From NCBI GenBank assembly GCA_949592205.1, contig CATIUR010000001.1, positions 18,057,501-18,121,500 on the forward strand: 64,000 bases of DNA, read 5' to 3'. The DNA is from Helichrysum umbraculigerum. Its lineage: Eukaryota; Streptophyta; Magnoliopsida; Asterales; Asteraceae. The notes under the pieces were generated by a model, which saw only the letters and a list, made by a program, of their open reading frames with translations, had not been told where the DNA came from and searched no databases. The position numbers and the translations under genes were made by a program. This document shows, piece by piece, positions 11,965 to 23,518 of the stretch; the first letter of the stretch is position 1; every line of letters starts with the position of its first letter.

Positions 11965-12360
11965 ACTTATAACACCACTCGTTTCTCATAAACAATTATA
12001 ATAATAATTGTGATTCGGAAGCGTATTTTTCAAACAAGTAACCATGCTTTACATTACCCTTTAATGTAGATAAACTTTTTCAAACTAAATACATGACATT
12101 TCAACAACTAGGTGTTATATGATTCAAAACATTTCTTTAGTTATCAAACTAACATCAGAGTAAAAGCCTGTCAAACATTCCATCAATTCCAAGAACTTCC
12201 TGCCCGCCCCATATGTCCCATCAATTATAACCTGCAGGAAGGACTGTAGTGGGGTTAGCATATCGCTAAGTGAATGAAACTATAAGCAACAGTCCAACTT
12301 AGCACAACAATTTGTTTACATCAAATAACAATAAACAATCAATCATCATGAGGATCGGTG

Positions 12361-12960
12361 GTTCTTGAGAAACCATGATACCCGGGTGGCTCTCAAGAAA
12401 CACTTAACCATCATCTGTATAGGCCTATACAGAAATTACCAATAACTTGTTGTTAATCACATACGACCTAAATCTTTAAACCAACATTTCAAGTTTCAAG
12501 ATTTCCTGTCATCTATAATAACAATCAAGTCCAACCATTCATTCAAGTTGACCTCAGAATCTTACATACTAGCTCAAACAGCCAAGTAATCCAACAACCC
12601 AACTAACATGGCAAGTTATCTTAAACGAAAACATTCTATCAAAGTAATACTACAGTTACTTGTTGTAATCAAATCATTACAACTAAATTACACTGAGGTT
12701 ACAGATCCACTCACCACTACCTCAGTCGTCCACTCAGTAGTCTAATATCACCGAGTCTTCTGCTGATCTGAGAATACAACAGAATATAACACAAGTTAAT
12801 AACTTGTCTCAATGGATAATACTTATGTAAATGAACACCTTACATAGTAATCACTTCATATCATAATAGTTTGTCAACTTAGAAGCATGTAACAATACAA
12901 CATATATCAATTCTTCACACTAGGAACTTAACACAATTGTCATTACAATTACAAGTTCCT
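12361..12960. repeat. Dyad chain in E2 LTR
   Basis: Successive inverted repeats with unrelated arms: TTCTTGAGA/TCTCAAGAA around 12362-12399; the perfect 18-bp palindrome CTGTATAGGCCTATACAG at 12415-12432; AAGTAA/TTACTT near 12645; GTTGTAAT/ATTACAAC at 12662-12683; and AGGAACTT/AAGTTCCT at 12922-12960. Confidence 0.72.
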
Positions 12961-13091
12961 GATCATGTATTATTAACCATAACATAACTATTGTTATGCA
13001 TTAATGTTGATTTATCAATGTCACAACATGTGGCAACAATTAACATTGAAATCATTCAATTAAAAGTGAAGTGCTAGCCTGGCTAACTAAT

Positions 13092-13341
13092 CCGCCGGCT
13101 GGGGTCTATGAACCGCCGGCTTCAGGTTACCACCCGCCGGCTCCTACTACCTAGCCGCCGGGTGTATTACCAAATGTGGTAACAGAACAAAACCATGTTT
13201 TTAAAGCCCAGAGAAGCCGCCGGGTCGGGTTTATACCCGCCGGGTTCTCACTTGATCACACTACCCGCCGGCTGAGAAATGAAGCCGCCGGGTTCTAACC
13301 CAACTTGACTACCCGCCGGCTAAATAACAAAGCCGCCGGCT
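13092..13341. repeat. CCGCCGG word array in E2 LTR
   Basis: About ten copies of CCGCCGGC or GCCGCCGGG lie within 250 bases of otherwise AT-rich LTR. Solo LTR B has three related words at 25384-25446 in the same element-relative orientation. Confidence 0.8.
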
Positions 13342-13994
13342 TGTTCTTGCAGACCTGCGATCTGCAGGTTTATAACCCTGCTGTATCCGAACCAAAACCT
13401 CAAATTGCACATCAAACTCAGGTTCAAATCGATTATATACCACGAGTAACAATCTCTAGCCATTAATAACAACATATATCATCATTTCTACATCAATTTC
13501 ACATCAAATTCCATAAACCATCAAATTCAATAAAATCAAGTTTGAAGAATGAAACTTAAAATCAACTTACAAATTGAAGGAAGAACATGATGATTATGAT
13601 GAAACTAATCAGAATCACAGCTCCAATCTTTGTTTAATTTCTTAGGTTTTCTAGGTTTTGGTTTTGGATTTCAAAAGAAATGAACAACTTTCCTAAAAAG
13701 GAAAGTTAATATAAGTCGGCTCATATCACAACCGACTCCGTATCCACTTAAAATTAATCCCCTTTTAAACCCATTGTCTGGAACCCAAAAACCATTTGCG
13801 AGGACAACTATTTTATTTTACCGACAACTTTATTAATTTACAACAAATTAATAATTTATTTGTCACATTGGAATATTTAACTCCTATTCCAATTATTTCA
13901 ACTAATTCAGACAATATTATTTCCAAACACATTAATTACCGATTTAAATCAGGAAATAATATAAAACAACTAGGTCCATTTTGAGGATGTTACA

Positions 13995-15289
13995 CATGCA
14001 GTTAGGTATCATACTATTGGCTTCTATGATTTTACCGTTTGCCAATTCGACTGTGTACTTAGAATCTAAGGCAACAGGCGTAGTATCAAGTAGTGAACAA
14101 AACTCATCAATATGAAGCTTCTATCAGCACCAGTATCAAATAACACAGAAGCAGTCAAATTGTTGAGAAGGAACGTATCCGTAACCACATTCGGGTCCTG
14201 GCGGGCATCCCCAACATTGAGTACAAAAGCTCTGCCCCGAGCATTGTTGTTTCTGTTGTTGTTGTTGTTGTTGTTTTTCTTGTTCTTCAATTTGGGGCAA
14301 TCACTCTTGAAATGCCCAGCAACTCCACACTCAAAACAGGTTCTAGGAGTGTTGAGTCGGGTGTTGGTGTTGGCAGTGTTGGTCCTGCAGTCCTTAGCAA
14401 AGTGCCCAAATCGTCTGCACTTGCTACAAGGGCGAGGACCATTATGGTGAAGTTGGCACTTAGGACAGTAAGGCTTGTCCCCCTTGTAGTCCTTTCAGTC
14501 ATCAGAATTAGTGGTATAGGCTTTTATGGTTTCGGGCCTTTTAGATGGTTGTTGGTTTTGGTTCTGGTTGCTAGAGTTTCTAGACCATTTTCTCTTGTTG
14601 CCAGAAGACGGGATGGGTGTTTCACGGCTGACGATCATGGCCATAAGTTCATGTGCCATGCGAATAGCACTCCGGATGTCAGTGGATTTGGATGAGGCCA
14701 CGTTCCCCTGGATGTTCTCCGGGAGTCCGCGTATATACCTCTGAATACGCTTGCACTCAGGATCAACCATGGAAGGACAGAGGAGCGCAAGTTGTTCAAA
14801 TCTTGTGGTATAGCTGGTGATATTTGTACCTTGAACAGACAAATGCCAGAACTCTTCCTCTAGTCGTTGGAGTTCTTCGTTTGGACAGTACTCATCGGTG
14901 AGCTTCTTCTTCAAATCCTCCCAAGGAATTTGATATGCAATGTCAACCCCCACAGCATTGGCATAAGTGTTCCACCAAGTCAGAGCACCTTCAAGAAAAG
15001 TGCAGGTGGCATACTTAACCTTGCAGTCCTCGGGACAGTTGCAAATCCGGAAGACTGATTCCATTTTCTCGGCCCATCGGATTAATCCTATGGCCCCTTC
15101 AATACCCTTAAAGTTCAAGGGTTTGCAGTTCAAGAAATCTTTGTAAGAACAGGGCCTAGTTTGGGGCCCGTTTGCAGCTGTATCATCACTGCCAGAACTC
15201 GGCTTTCGAATAGCCGTGGCTTGAGCTACACTTTGTGCAATGAGTTGAGCGATCTCGGCATCGCTGTACGTGTGTCTCTCTGGAGGCAT
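13995..15289 (-). pseudogene. E3 gag and partial protease
   Basis: Gag starts at MPPERH (15289) with the same capsid blocks as its relatives: PCSYKDFLNCKPLNFKG, LTWWNTYANAVG and IPWEDLKKKLTDEYCP. The frame meets a TGA at 14495-14497 and reopens in the same frame. It then covers knuckles CSKCRRFGHFAKDC and CFECGVAGHFKSDC, an Asn-rich linker and the protease motif LFDTGADRSFI. A one-base deletion just after that motif (near 14115) shifts the frame, and E2 interrupts the sequence at 13994. The TGA replaces what is probably an arginine CGA codon, the usual product of methyl-CpG decay. Confidence 0.88.
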
Positions 15290-15575
15290 AGTGCTGAATA
15301 AGAAGGAAATGAGGCATGTCAGATGTTTGCACGAAATTATGATATATCACATATGCATATTTATGATGAGGTAATATGCAACAGTACAAGGCGATAATCA
15401 TAATTCATTAGATAATAAAATCTGATTACAAGGTACGAGTTTCAAAAGATTACAGAATACGAGTTCGAGTGGTTACAAACTTTAGAGTTTACAAAAGGTG
15501 CCGGGAACTGTTACATCCGGTCGAATTACAAGAGTTTGCAAAGTTAACTAGCTGGTTTACATAATAGTTACTACA

Positions 15576-16265
15576 CTAATCTCGGTGTAGATTCAGTTGT
15601 GGCAGCAGAGAGGTTAGGCGGTCCACAGATTCTGCAAGTCTGGTGTCCATTCTGAGAGCATCCTCGGTTTCCCGCAGGCGCTTCTCGCATTCTCGCAACC
15701 TCGATTGTAAGACGGAGATCTCATTTCGGTTACCGATAACTTGGTTATGAACAATCTCCATGGTTTCAGCGGTGTCTTCCATTTGATTGTGGGTACGGTT
15801 AACAGTTACAGACAGATCTTCCTGATCTAAGTAGATTTGTACAATGCGGCCCTGAGCCGTTAGCATCCAGTTTTCTCGAGTTTCTTGAAGTTCGATTTCC
15901 ATGTCGTGTAGCCTGCTCTCATGTCGGTGTACTCGAGCAGCTAACACTGGAACAGTAAAGTGTGTTGGTTCTTGAGTGTACGGGGAGAGATCCATAGCAG
16001 AATATTCTCCGACATTGTCAGGGATCTCAATGTGTTCTTCAATCCTCCAGGTGGCCATAGCCGCAGGTAACCAGCTCCATTGATGAGCGATTGCTCAATG
16101 GCGAGCTAAAGTGGATGCGTTACCAGTAGTGGCAGGATTGGCATAGGGACTAGCTCGGCATGAGCTACCAGTGCGTCTAGTCACCAGGGATTCCGAGTGA
16201 CTACGACGTGAGCGAGAGAGAGATGATGAAGTACGTGTAGTTTGTCTGGATGAGGAGTCTGCCAT
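15576..16265 (-). pseudogene. E3 small coiled-coil ORF with an early stop
   Basis: This is homologous to the E1 ORF at 4631-5119 and the E4 ORF at 34528-35019. The expected start is the ATG at 16265 (MADSSSRQTTRTSS), beginning a Ser/Arg-rich N-terminus. An in-frame TGA follows after about 57 codons, near 16094. The same frame reopens, with a possible restart at 16058, and continues as the coiled-coil part (LAARVHRHESRLHDME, ELQETRENWMLTA, VIGNRNEISVLQSRLRECE) to LLPQLNLHRD. It could still make a 160-residue protein from the internal ATG. Function unknown. Confidence 0.65.
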
Positions 16266-16269
16266 TTCT

Positions 16270-16595
16270 GTGCCAAGAACGTTTTTAATGAGTGAGGCCT
16301 ATTATATACATATATACATATATCATATAATAGCCTAGTGTGTCTAGCATAAACAATTAATTGTCCTGTTTCTCTCGTAGTCAGAGTCAACTAGTGTATT
16401 CCTGTTCAACATAACCCATTTCAGATTTCACATCATCTTCATTTAATTGTACATGGTTAATCAGGCTATGTTTAATTAAAGTCGTACGATGTAATCCCTG
16501 AACAAGTCATACCTAATAAGGAAATACAGCCTAACGGTCATAGTCTAGGCCCACTAATGCAACCTAGTTCGCTATAACCTTAGGCTCTGATACCA
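16270..16595 (-). other. E3 PBS and conserved leader
   Basis: The PBS TGGTATCAGAGC on the minus strand occupies 16595-16584. The leader down to 16270 repeats the words shared with E1, E4 and E6, including GTGGGCCTAGACTATGACCG and ACCATGTACAATTAA. Neither carries coding sequence. Confidence 0.8.
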
Positions 16596-16888
16596 ATCTG
16601 TAACACCCCCAAATTCACTGTTGAGCGGAAGCAAGCTTTGGGTGTTACTAATTAATAATCAAGCACCAAAGTAAAACAAACGACATCTATATGCAACGTC
16701 GTACAATAGTACAAAAGTATTACATTGTTAAATCTGAATAACAAGCATCGAGTTCGAAAATGATTTCCTAGAGATTCTAATACATAACTGATATACAAAG
16801 AGTAATGCAAAAGAATCTCCACAAGTTTGTATGCATGCGACTCGAGCTATCAATCCTGAGGGTGTGCAGTCCTACTGCTGCTGTAAAC

Positions 16889-17421
16889 CTGAGATAAATG
16901 CTAAAAAGTGTCAACCAAAAGGTTGGTGAATCTCACAGGTTTAGTATAGTAAGTCATTTATGAGCCACAAGTAAAGTACCAGTAATGCCCTCGAGCATAG
17001 TAAGTAAATCAGTAACTCAGTAAATCAGTAGGTCAACACAATTACCATGAGCTCACAAGTTGAAGCTTAACAGTGTAGTGTGAATGGTACAGTCAAGTAC
17101 AGCATCACGTACCCCCCGTGAGTGCTATCCGGACACTCATATGTAACAAATACTAATATGCCTGTTTCTACGGTGTAATCCGTGGTAGCACTACTACCCC
17201 AGGCAGGGATTGTCAGTCCCAAATGGATCCATCTACTAGTAATCGCGCTTAAGTCCATAACTAACAACTTATGATCAGAGGCTTTCAGTGGATAAAAAAA
17301 AGTAACTCATGTAATGTACGTAAAAGTAGTGTAAGCAGTTCAGTACTTGTGTTCATACGTAAAACAGTAGCAAATATCTCACCCCAAGTAAAAATAGTAA
17401 AAGTGGGGCTGTAAGACTCAC
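16889..17421 (-). other. E3 LTR candidate intron (splice-site-like pair)
   Basis: In element sense CTCAG-GTGAGT lies at 17426-17416 and TTATCTCAG-GTTTAC ends at about 16889. The spacing is about 530 bases, like that in E1. Splicing is inferred only. Confidence 0.38.
17184..17232. repeat. E3 LTR stem plus palindrome
   Basis: GGTAG-CACTA-CTACC (17184-17198), then GGGA...TCCC around 17206-17220, then the palindrome ATGGATCCAT (17223-17232). It is colinear with E1 6031-6082. Confidence 0.72.
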
Positions 17422-18066
17422 CTGAGTCTAGGAAGTACGTTTATGTAAGCAAACAAGTATAGCGGACGTAAGTCCGTAAGTATGTGTCGGATGTAATTCC
17501 GTAGTGTGGTTCTCCGAACCCTGCAACCTTCTGGCGTCCGAAACGCACAAGGTCGTAAGCAAGTAAGTAAGTAAGTCGGTGTCTCGAAGGATCACCCATG
17601 CTAGTTGTCCACTCAACTAGGAAATGTCCAAGTATTCGTTTGTACGTTTGTAATCATTTTGTAAATAGATGTGGCCCGTTGGTGACGAAGGTGTAATAAT
17701 AATTTAAATATTATTATTATGTAAATCATAATGTTGTTTACCTTGTAAAGTATATACATCAGTTAATCGTTTGTATCGTGACGTGTAATCGTTGTTTCGG
17801 GTGTAAGTCCGTTCGAGTGTAATCTCGTGTATGTATGAGTGTAATCTCATAATAAAGTGAGTGTAAACTCATCCGCATTTTAAGTTGTAGCGTATACTCC
17901 TTAAAGTATAGTAGTTTTCTTGTACAATTTGTGTCGGGCAAAGTAGTATATATACATATATACATCTCAGAGAATATGTATATCATGTAAGTGTATTGTC
18001 GTTTAAGGTACAGTTGTTGTATGTATTCGATACTTAGTGGAAGAGGTATTTTAAGTTTTCGTTTCG

Positions 18067-18470
18067 TGCGACAATATGCATTCCGACAATAGGGTATGCG
18101 ACAATGGATAATCATGCTATAATGACATTCACGGACACTGTTCATATGACAATAGCATTCTCGGAAACTGTTCATGCGACAATGATATTGTCGTGGTACT
18201 ATTCATGCGACAATGGTATTGTCGCAGGTGGTATGTTTTCCGATTTCGTTTAAGTGTTCGTTTACGTTGACTAGGTTAAACGGATTTGGTTTGATTCGAG
18301 CGTTTATCAAGTCCGAAACTATGCATCCGAGTCTCACCCTAAAGTCCGAGAGTCAACCCTCAGTCCGACAGTCAACGAAAGTCAATTTTTACTGTTTATC
18401 CGACACTAGAATCACGGAGGTACTGTTCATCCGTCAATGGATTCACGGAGTTACTGTTCATCAGATTTTG
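18067..18470. repeat. GCGACAATG dyad array in E3 LTR
   Basis: Repeated words TGCGACAATG and CATTGTCGC-like complements end in GCGACAATGGTATTGTCGC near 18207-18225. A second set of CTGTTCATCCG...ATTCACGGAG words follows at 18370-18460. It occupies the slot filled by GCGACACAA arrays in E1, E4 and E7. Confidence 0.75.
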
Positions 18471-21027
18471 GGAATTTTTTTGACTAAGTAAATATTATCA
18501 AAATGTTCTGAAATTTTTACACAATGTTCGTCTATGTCTTGGGTACTTTCAGTATTTGTTTCATGAATATTTGATGTCGTTAGTATTTTTTAGAAATCGA
18601 GAAGTGTGACTATGTACTGTTTATCCGAGTTTAAGACTATTTTCATGTTTCGGATTTTATAAAAAAATACATGTATTTTCAGTCAAAGCTAAAGAAGAAC
18701 TTTTTAAAGATAACAAAATTTGTGAGATTTTGGCACTGGTCTCATACATTTTAGTGGCCTATAACTCGAGATATGGTCTCGAGAAGTAGGCTGTTTCTAC
18801 AGCTCGTTGGGACAGCAAGCCTATATCGTCGGAGAAAAATGTTTTCGAGTAGTAAACGGAGTCGAAAAGTACGAGACTAATTTTGGTGGAAAGTTAACTT
18901 CTTGTAATACATTTTAGACTTAGGAAATGTCCATTTTGGTGTTGTAATGATTTTTATAAAATTCATGAAAGTGGGTACAAAATCTGGACAGGAAGGTTAA
19001 CTTCCTATTTTTGAGTTTTAATTCGTGTTTCGACTTATCTTTTGGACATTTTATAGTCTAATGAACATACTAACATGTAAATAAATATTATGTAAGTAAA
19101 GTTTAAGAGTTTTGAAGTCTCACAAAGGTGTATGAAGAAACGGAGACGGTAGAAGTGATGTACACGCGTAGGTGATCGTTTTGGTGTCTTCGGCTTCGTT
19201 TTATCTTCAAGAATGAGGTTGTGGTGTTGTGCTCACACCGTGTCGTTGTTTTTCAAATGATGATGCGAGCGCAGCAGGGGTTTTAAATTTATATTTTGCG
19301 GGGCTTAAATTAACCGTACTACCTACTCTGATTAGTAAGCGGTAAGTATAACCTAAGATCGTTCTATGAATCCAAACGTGTGGACAATTAAAATTGACAC
19401 TTTCGGTAGGGAAGTATTTAGGATGGAACAAAGTAGGTAGGTTTGGGATTTAAAGACAGATAATTAAAATGCAGGAAATTAAATTGCAAGAAAATAAAGT
19501 ACATGAAAAGCAGATAAAGATAAAGATGTGATTGCTGAGATTTCGATAATTAATATTTCAGGATGACAGAACAAATAGGGTTGATACTTAATGTGGCAGT
19601 TAAACTACTAGGCGTAAACTCTAGAATCCTACCAACTCAATTTTCCCATTGGCGTGTCACTTGGAACTAGGTTATCGTGATTCTGATCGGAGCAATATGC
19701 AAACTTCCAATACTCATCTAGTTGAAAGATGAGCAACCTATTTTGGTTTTATACCGAGGTGCATGAATCAGTAGCGTATCGTCTCATAGGTCCGACCGTT
19801 CTTAACCCCTAAGGTAGTTTACTACTTTATTAGCACGCAGATTAATAACTTTGTATGTTTGGATTGTCGATTGTGTAAGGCTTAGTGTTTTAAGGATTCT
19901 AGGTCACTAGGACTTTACTCTTATTCCTAAGTCTTGTTTTTTCTCGATTAAGCTCTAATTGCTTCGACTTATGGTTTAAGTTCTCCTTTTCAAACAGTTA
20001 TACATCTCCAGATTATTCGCAGTTTGTTGAAACATGTTTCATATGAGGACCATGCCTTTCAATAATAGACAGTGTACTTTACAGGAGATTTCCACGGCTT
20101 CTTATATCCAACACGCGGTCAAGAGTAATTGACAGTGAAAGTGACACTCTATCTAATTAAATATAAAGCAGTGCAGAAATGTAAACCTAATATATACAAC
20201 GAGTGGTTTCATTGTGTCTTACTTATTGCATGTCATGGGCACAGATAACTACTTACCATAATTAAGGTTGATCAGGTCCTAATTACTAGGTTGCAGTCAC
20301 GTGGATAACTGGAAAGGGTACTCCATAAATTAAACTTAAATTCATAAGGTCCTGATGGTACAAGGATTATTATCTCCTATTTTATCTGAACGTGTTTTAC
20401 GAACATTATTTTATAATGCATTGACTCTCGTAGGATACACCAGTTAGTTGTGTAGTTGTATTGTTCTTACGGAGTTCCAATTTTTAAACCAGAGCTGATT
20501 CCAATGATATAACTACCTTCGGTCGTTTACCGGCTTCCGTACGTTTGTACTTTGCCTAAGGCATTTCCAGCACTATACCGAATAAACATTTGAATAGGGG
20601 CCGTTATATCATTTTACGATTATCGTGCACTGATTATGTAATGACATCCTTACTTATAATTATCTACATCATCAGCAATCACAATAATAAACTATTCGCA
20701 ATTCATGGCAACAAATAAATCACATACCAGGCAATAATACATATTCAAAATATGAAATGAGACAAGTATAATAAAAGTTTAGATATCACCCGGAATAAAT
20801 GCGTAGCAGCGTATTATTATAATTGACAAACTCTTTCGCAAGTACAAAGATTGATCTCCGAATCTCTAGCGTTCACCCTAGCTTCTATATTAGTCCGTAG
20901 ACTAATTACAATAATCCTAAAATGAGAAAGACTAGAAGACTACAAGAGATTTTCTAGTGAGAAAGTAAGAAAGAAAGAGTTTTTCCAAAGTATGGAAGGT
21001 ATGTTTTGAAAATGAACTAAAGCCCCA

Positions 21028-21035
21028 TATTTATA
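21028..21035 (-). promoter_or_regulatory. E5 LTR TATA box
   Basis: The minus strand reads CTATAAATATGGGG, a canonical plant TATA box. A likely leader rich in CTTTCTTTC follows, so transcription would start near 21000 leftwards. Confidence 0.65.
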
Positions 21036-21084
21036 GGTGAGTTTTGGCTCACATTAGCATCAAGGGGTGCACATTAGCGTAACA

Positions 21085-21176
21085 TGGGTAAAAAGGTGCA
21101 CCAGGTACTGTACAACGCGGAAAGGTGGTGCACCAGGTACTGTACAACGCGGAAAGTAGGCGTACCAGGTACGGGA
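21085..21176 (-). repeat. Promoter-proximal tandem repeats in E5 LTR
   Basis: Two near-identical units of about 30 bp (GGTGCACCAGGTACTGTACA core) and a diverged partial third lie 55-145 bases upstream of the TATA box. The position suggests an enhancer-like array. Confidence 0.75.
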
Positions 21177-21767
21177 ATTAGCCAAAAAAAGAAACCGGGG
21201 CGGTGAACAGCAGGCCAGCGCCGTCCACCAGTTGGCCGGCGGCGGCTGGCTGCTGCCCGCCCCGTTTTGCCGTCTTTTGCTTCGTTTCTTGATTCGTGCG
21301 TGTTTTCTTCGTTATGCGCCCGTTTGAGTCGATTCTTTTTTTGTTGGATTCGTAATTCAAAAACAAAGATTTTTACATAAGATAGCCCCTGGGATGAAGT
21401 CCCTAACTCTAGATATCGCGTACAAATCATTTGGATCTTCCGGCGGGCGTAGAATCTTCATTCTTTATCCGTTTTAGTTGATTCTTCTTCTGTTGGATTC
21501 ATATTTTGAAAACGAACATCTTGGATAGAATGGATGTTGGTGGAGGGAACTTTAGTCTTGAAATCTCGTTTTGGTGCCTTTGAATCTTCAAACGTGTGTG
21601 GAATCTTCATTTTACATCCGTTTTGCTTGATTTTTCTCGTGCAACCTTGTTTTTACCATCTTGGCATAATGTTACTGATTTGTGCTATATTTTAGTTAAA
21701 ATGCCAAGAATCGTTCCAGAATGAGAGAGATATCGGTAGTAAAAACATGACTTTTTACGCGATATCA

Positions 21768-23518
21768 AGTATCCCACACTTAGAACTTTGCTTGTCCTCA
21801 AGCAAACTTATTCATAAAAAGCTTCTGGAAGGATTCTAATTACATCAGTTACTAGAAATACTATTGTAAAACGATGGTTATGAAAGAGTTTTTACTAGAA
21901 ACTAAGGGTTTATAGAACTTGATACCTTCTTCGGGCAACTTATATGGTGATCATGACTAGGCAATCCTCACAAGTGGGTCACTCAAATCACTCAAGTGTT
22001 TAGGGTTTCCTACTCACTAGTGTCAATCACTCGGATAGCCAGTCATGCAGCATTCTCGTCATAGGCTTGATCGAGAATCAAATCTCCATCACTTTCGACG
22101 AAGAGGATACTAACCTTTCGAGATATCTTGGAAGGAATCGGGTTTTTGGTTTGAAGAAGGTTAGTGGTGAGGGGTGTGATGGTTTTTCCTTGTATTTTCT
22201 TGAAGCTTTTCTTTGAAATTCCTTAGCTTTTTGAAAGGACTACATAGCCTTTCTTCTTTGGATTCTTCCTGTTTCTTGGCCCTTTTCATGATTGTGCCGG
22301 CGTGATTCTTTCGATTGATTTTCTTTTACTCTGCCGATCTTAATAATGTACTTTGTGGTCTGGAGGGTTTCTAATGATTTTGGGTTATGTTGGCTTTTCT
22401 TGCAAAGGTTTTAGGAATTTGGGAGTGTCTCCGAAGGTTTGTGGGTTGATGAGACTTTTGTAGGTTCGGGATAAATGACAGGAGATCTTTATTGGGTGTG
22501 AAGAGTGGGTGTTGAGTGGGTAGACGTTTTATGGTGGAAGGGTGTTTTGGATTCCTTGGAAGCTATCAAGATAGGTTGTACCTATGCCACGTGTGGCACT
22601 CATCGATGTGATCTCGAAATGTATTACAAGAGCAAGTTCTAATTCAAATGCATACATCGGCAAACAAATGAAACGAAAAGTGTAGCATTAAAGATGAATG
22701 CTAATTATGGGCTCAATCCTCACGAATCGAATGTTTTGGTTAGTATGTGCCTAGCCATGTGTTGCCTTTTTCGTCCGTATCTTATTCTAAAACAGTTTTG
22801 TTTCTTTGTTAAAACTCGTTTCTCGCTGTAATTCATAGTTTTGAAATATAGGATTTCTAGAGAGCGATGTTTTTGAATCCGAAAAAATTGAAATTTTTTT
22901 CCATTTTTAGCCTTTTGATGAAAATATTGTTTGGCTTACGGACAAGAGGTAAAACTTGCGGTTGTAGACCGAATATCCCACACTTAGAGGAACATTATCC
23001 CTAATGTTCGAATCTATTTGTTGAACACCTCTTGTCAAAGTATCCCACACTTAGAGATTCTACTTATCTTTGGATTGTTTCATAAGTGTTGTGTGGTATT
23101 AAGGATCCCACAATTAGTGTTGGAGTATCGGGTGAGATAATCGAAGCTTTATACGGATAGAGGGTTTTGGAACGGTGTACTACTTTTGCTGTGCGCGTTG
23201 TTTGCTGACTGTCAGGAGTTTGCTGGTCCGCGGCTTGTAACTTATGGCTCCAGAGTTCTTCACCGTGGGGTCTAATGCTTCCTTTGATCCGGTCTTCGAA
23301 AAATAGTTGTTTGGTTAAACAAACAATCCACTCATCAATCAAATAATAGCTGCTAATAAGAAAAATAAAGTGAAAGCATAATAAAGCAGTAAATAGATAG
23401 GTGTGATGTCGAGGCATCAATCGTACATCAATACAGACAATAATAAAGTAGCGAATAAAGTTTTGGTAGAAAGTAGAAAGAAGTCAGAAGGTGGAGCAAT
23501 CCATTGCTCTGCTGATGA
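21768..23518 (-). other. E5 3' non-coding region with repeated PPT-like tracts
   Basis: About 1.75 kb between the last E5 ORF and the 3' LTR contains no credible gene. The sequence next to the LTR is TATCCCACACTTAGAA; near-copies of TATCCCACACTTAGAG occur near 22976 and 23041, and a diverged one near 23105. In element sense each is the purine-rich CTAAGTGTGGGATA; the copy at 21770-21784 is the probable PPT. Confidence 0.65.

Larger units (their letters stand above)
7999..11967 (-). other. E2 non-coding interior with strong strand asymmetry
   Basis: Nearly 4 kb lies between PPT and PBS without any recognisable protein; the only ORFs are under 85 codons. The plus strand is visibly poor in G relative to C (about 3 C per G in sampled lines), so the element's own sense strand is C-poor. 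The PPT (element sense AAGGGGGAGAGA at 8012-8001) adjoins an ATTTCG...CGAAAT dyad at 8018-8035. A short T run lies at 11431-11444. Confidence 0.75.
7878..13994 (-). mobile_element. E2: non-coding LTR element (LARD-like), interrupted by E1
   Basis: The right end is a complete 2027-bp 5' LTR (11968-13994). A PBS is at 11953-11964 and a polypurine tract at 8001-8012. The visible tail of the 3' LTR (7878-7998) matches 13873-13994 almost base for base. The 4-kb interior has no ORF resembling gag or pol. It therefore carries the cis signals for reverse transcription but no proteins, the definition of a large retrotransposon derivative. E1 sits inside its 3' LTR, and its right end lies in the E3 protease region. 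Mobilisation in trans by a coding relative is inferred. Confidence 0.85.
11968..13994 (-). repeat. E2 5' LTR
   Basis: A 2027-bp LTR in element sense from TGTAACATCC (13994) to GTGTTATA (11968). The last base pair of the canonical CA end has drifted. It contains ten CCGCCGG-type words (13092-13341) and a set of long dyads (12415-12960). No coding region is seen. Confidence 0.85.
13995..19257 (-). mobile_element. E3: Tekay-like chromovirus, outermost element, partial
   Basis: The visible parts in element sense are a 5' LTR fragment, PBS, leader, coiled-coil ORF, gag and the start of protease. E2 cuts it in the protease, and E5 cuts its 5' LTR. Its pol and 3' LTR would lie left of the window, and the rest of the 5' LTR right of it. 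It must predate E1, E2, E4, E5, E6, E7 and Copia. Its gag and protease match E1 and E4. Confidence 0.88.
16599..19257 (-). repeat. E3 5' LTR, truncated by E5
   Basis: The LTR begins TGTAACACCCCC at 16599 beside the PBS. No matching GGGTGTTACA end appears before the E5 LTR starts at 19258, so the U3 end was separated by E5 and lies beyond the window. It contains a GCGACAAT dyad array (18067-18226), a stem plus palindrome (17184-17232) and a candidate intron (16889-17421). The 138-codon ORF through 17759-18175 has no recognisable protein. Confidence 0.8.
19258..21767 (-). repeat. E5 3' LTR
   Basis: About 2510 bp. In element sense it starts TGATATCGCG (21767) and probably ends at the TG of TGATGATGCG on the plus strand (19258), giving imperfect inverted termini TGATnnnGCG. 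The left end is less certain; 19261 is an alternative. It has a TATA box at 21035-21028 with two and a half tandem repeats just upstream, and a pyrimidine-rich putative transcribed leader downstream. No coding sequence is supported. Confidence 0.68.

Noticed and set aside
17759..18175. 138-codon minus-strand ORF in the E3 LTR
   Set aside because: It overlaps the dyad array and low-complexity LTR sequence, has no known domain, and is not conserved in E1, E4 or E7.
21074..21430. 118-codon minus-strand ORF in the E5 LTR
   Set aside because: It runs through the tandem repeats and a GC-rich tract of U3. It has no homologous features and lies upstream of the TATA box.
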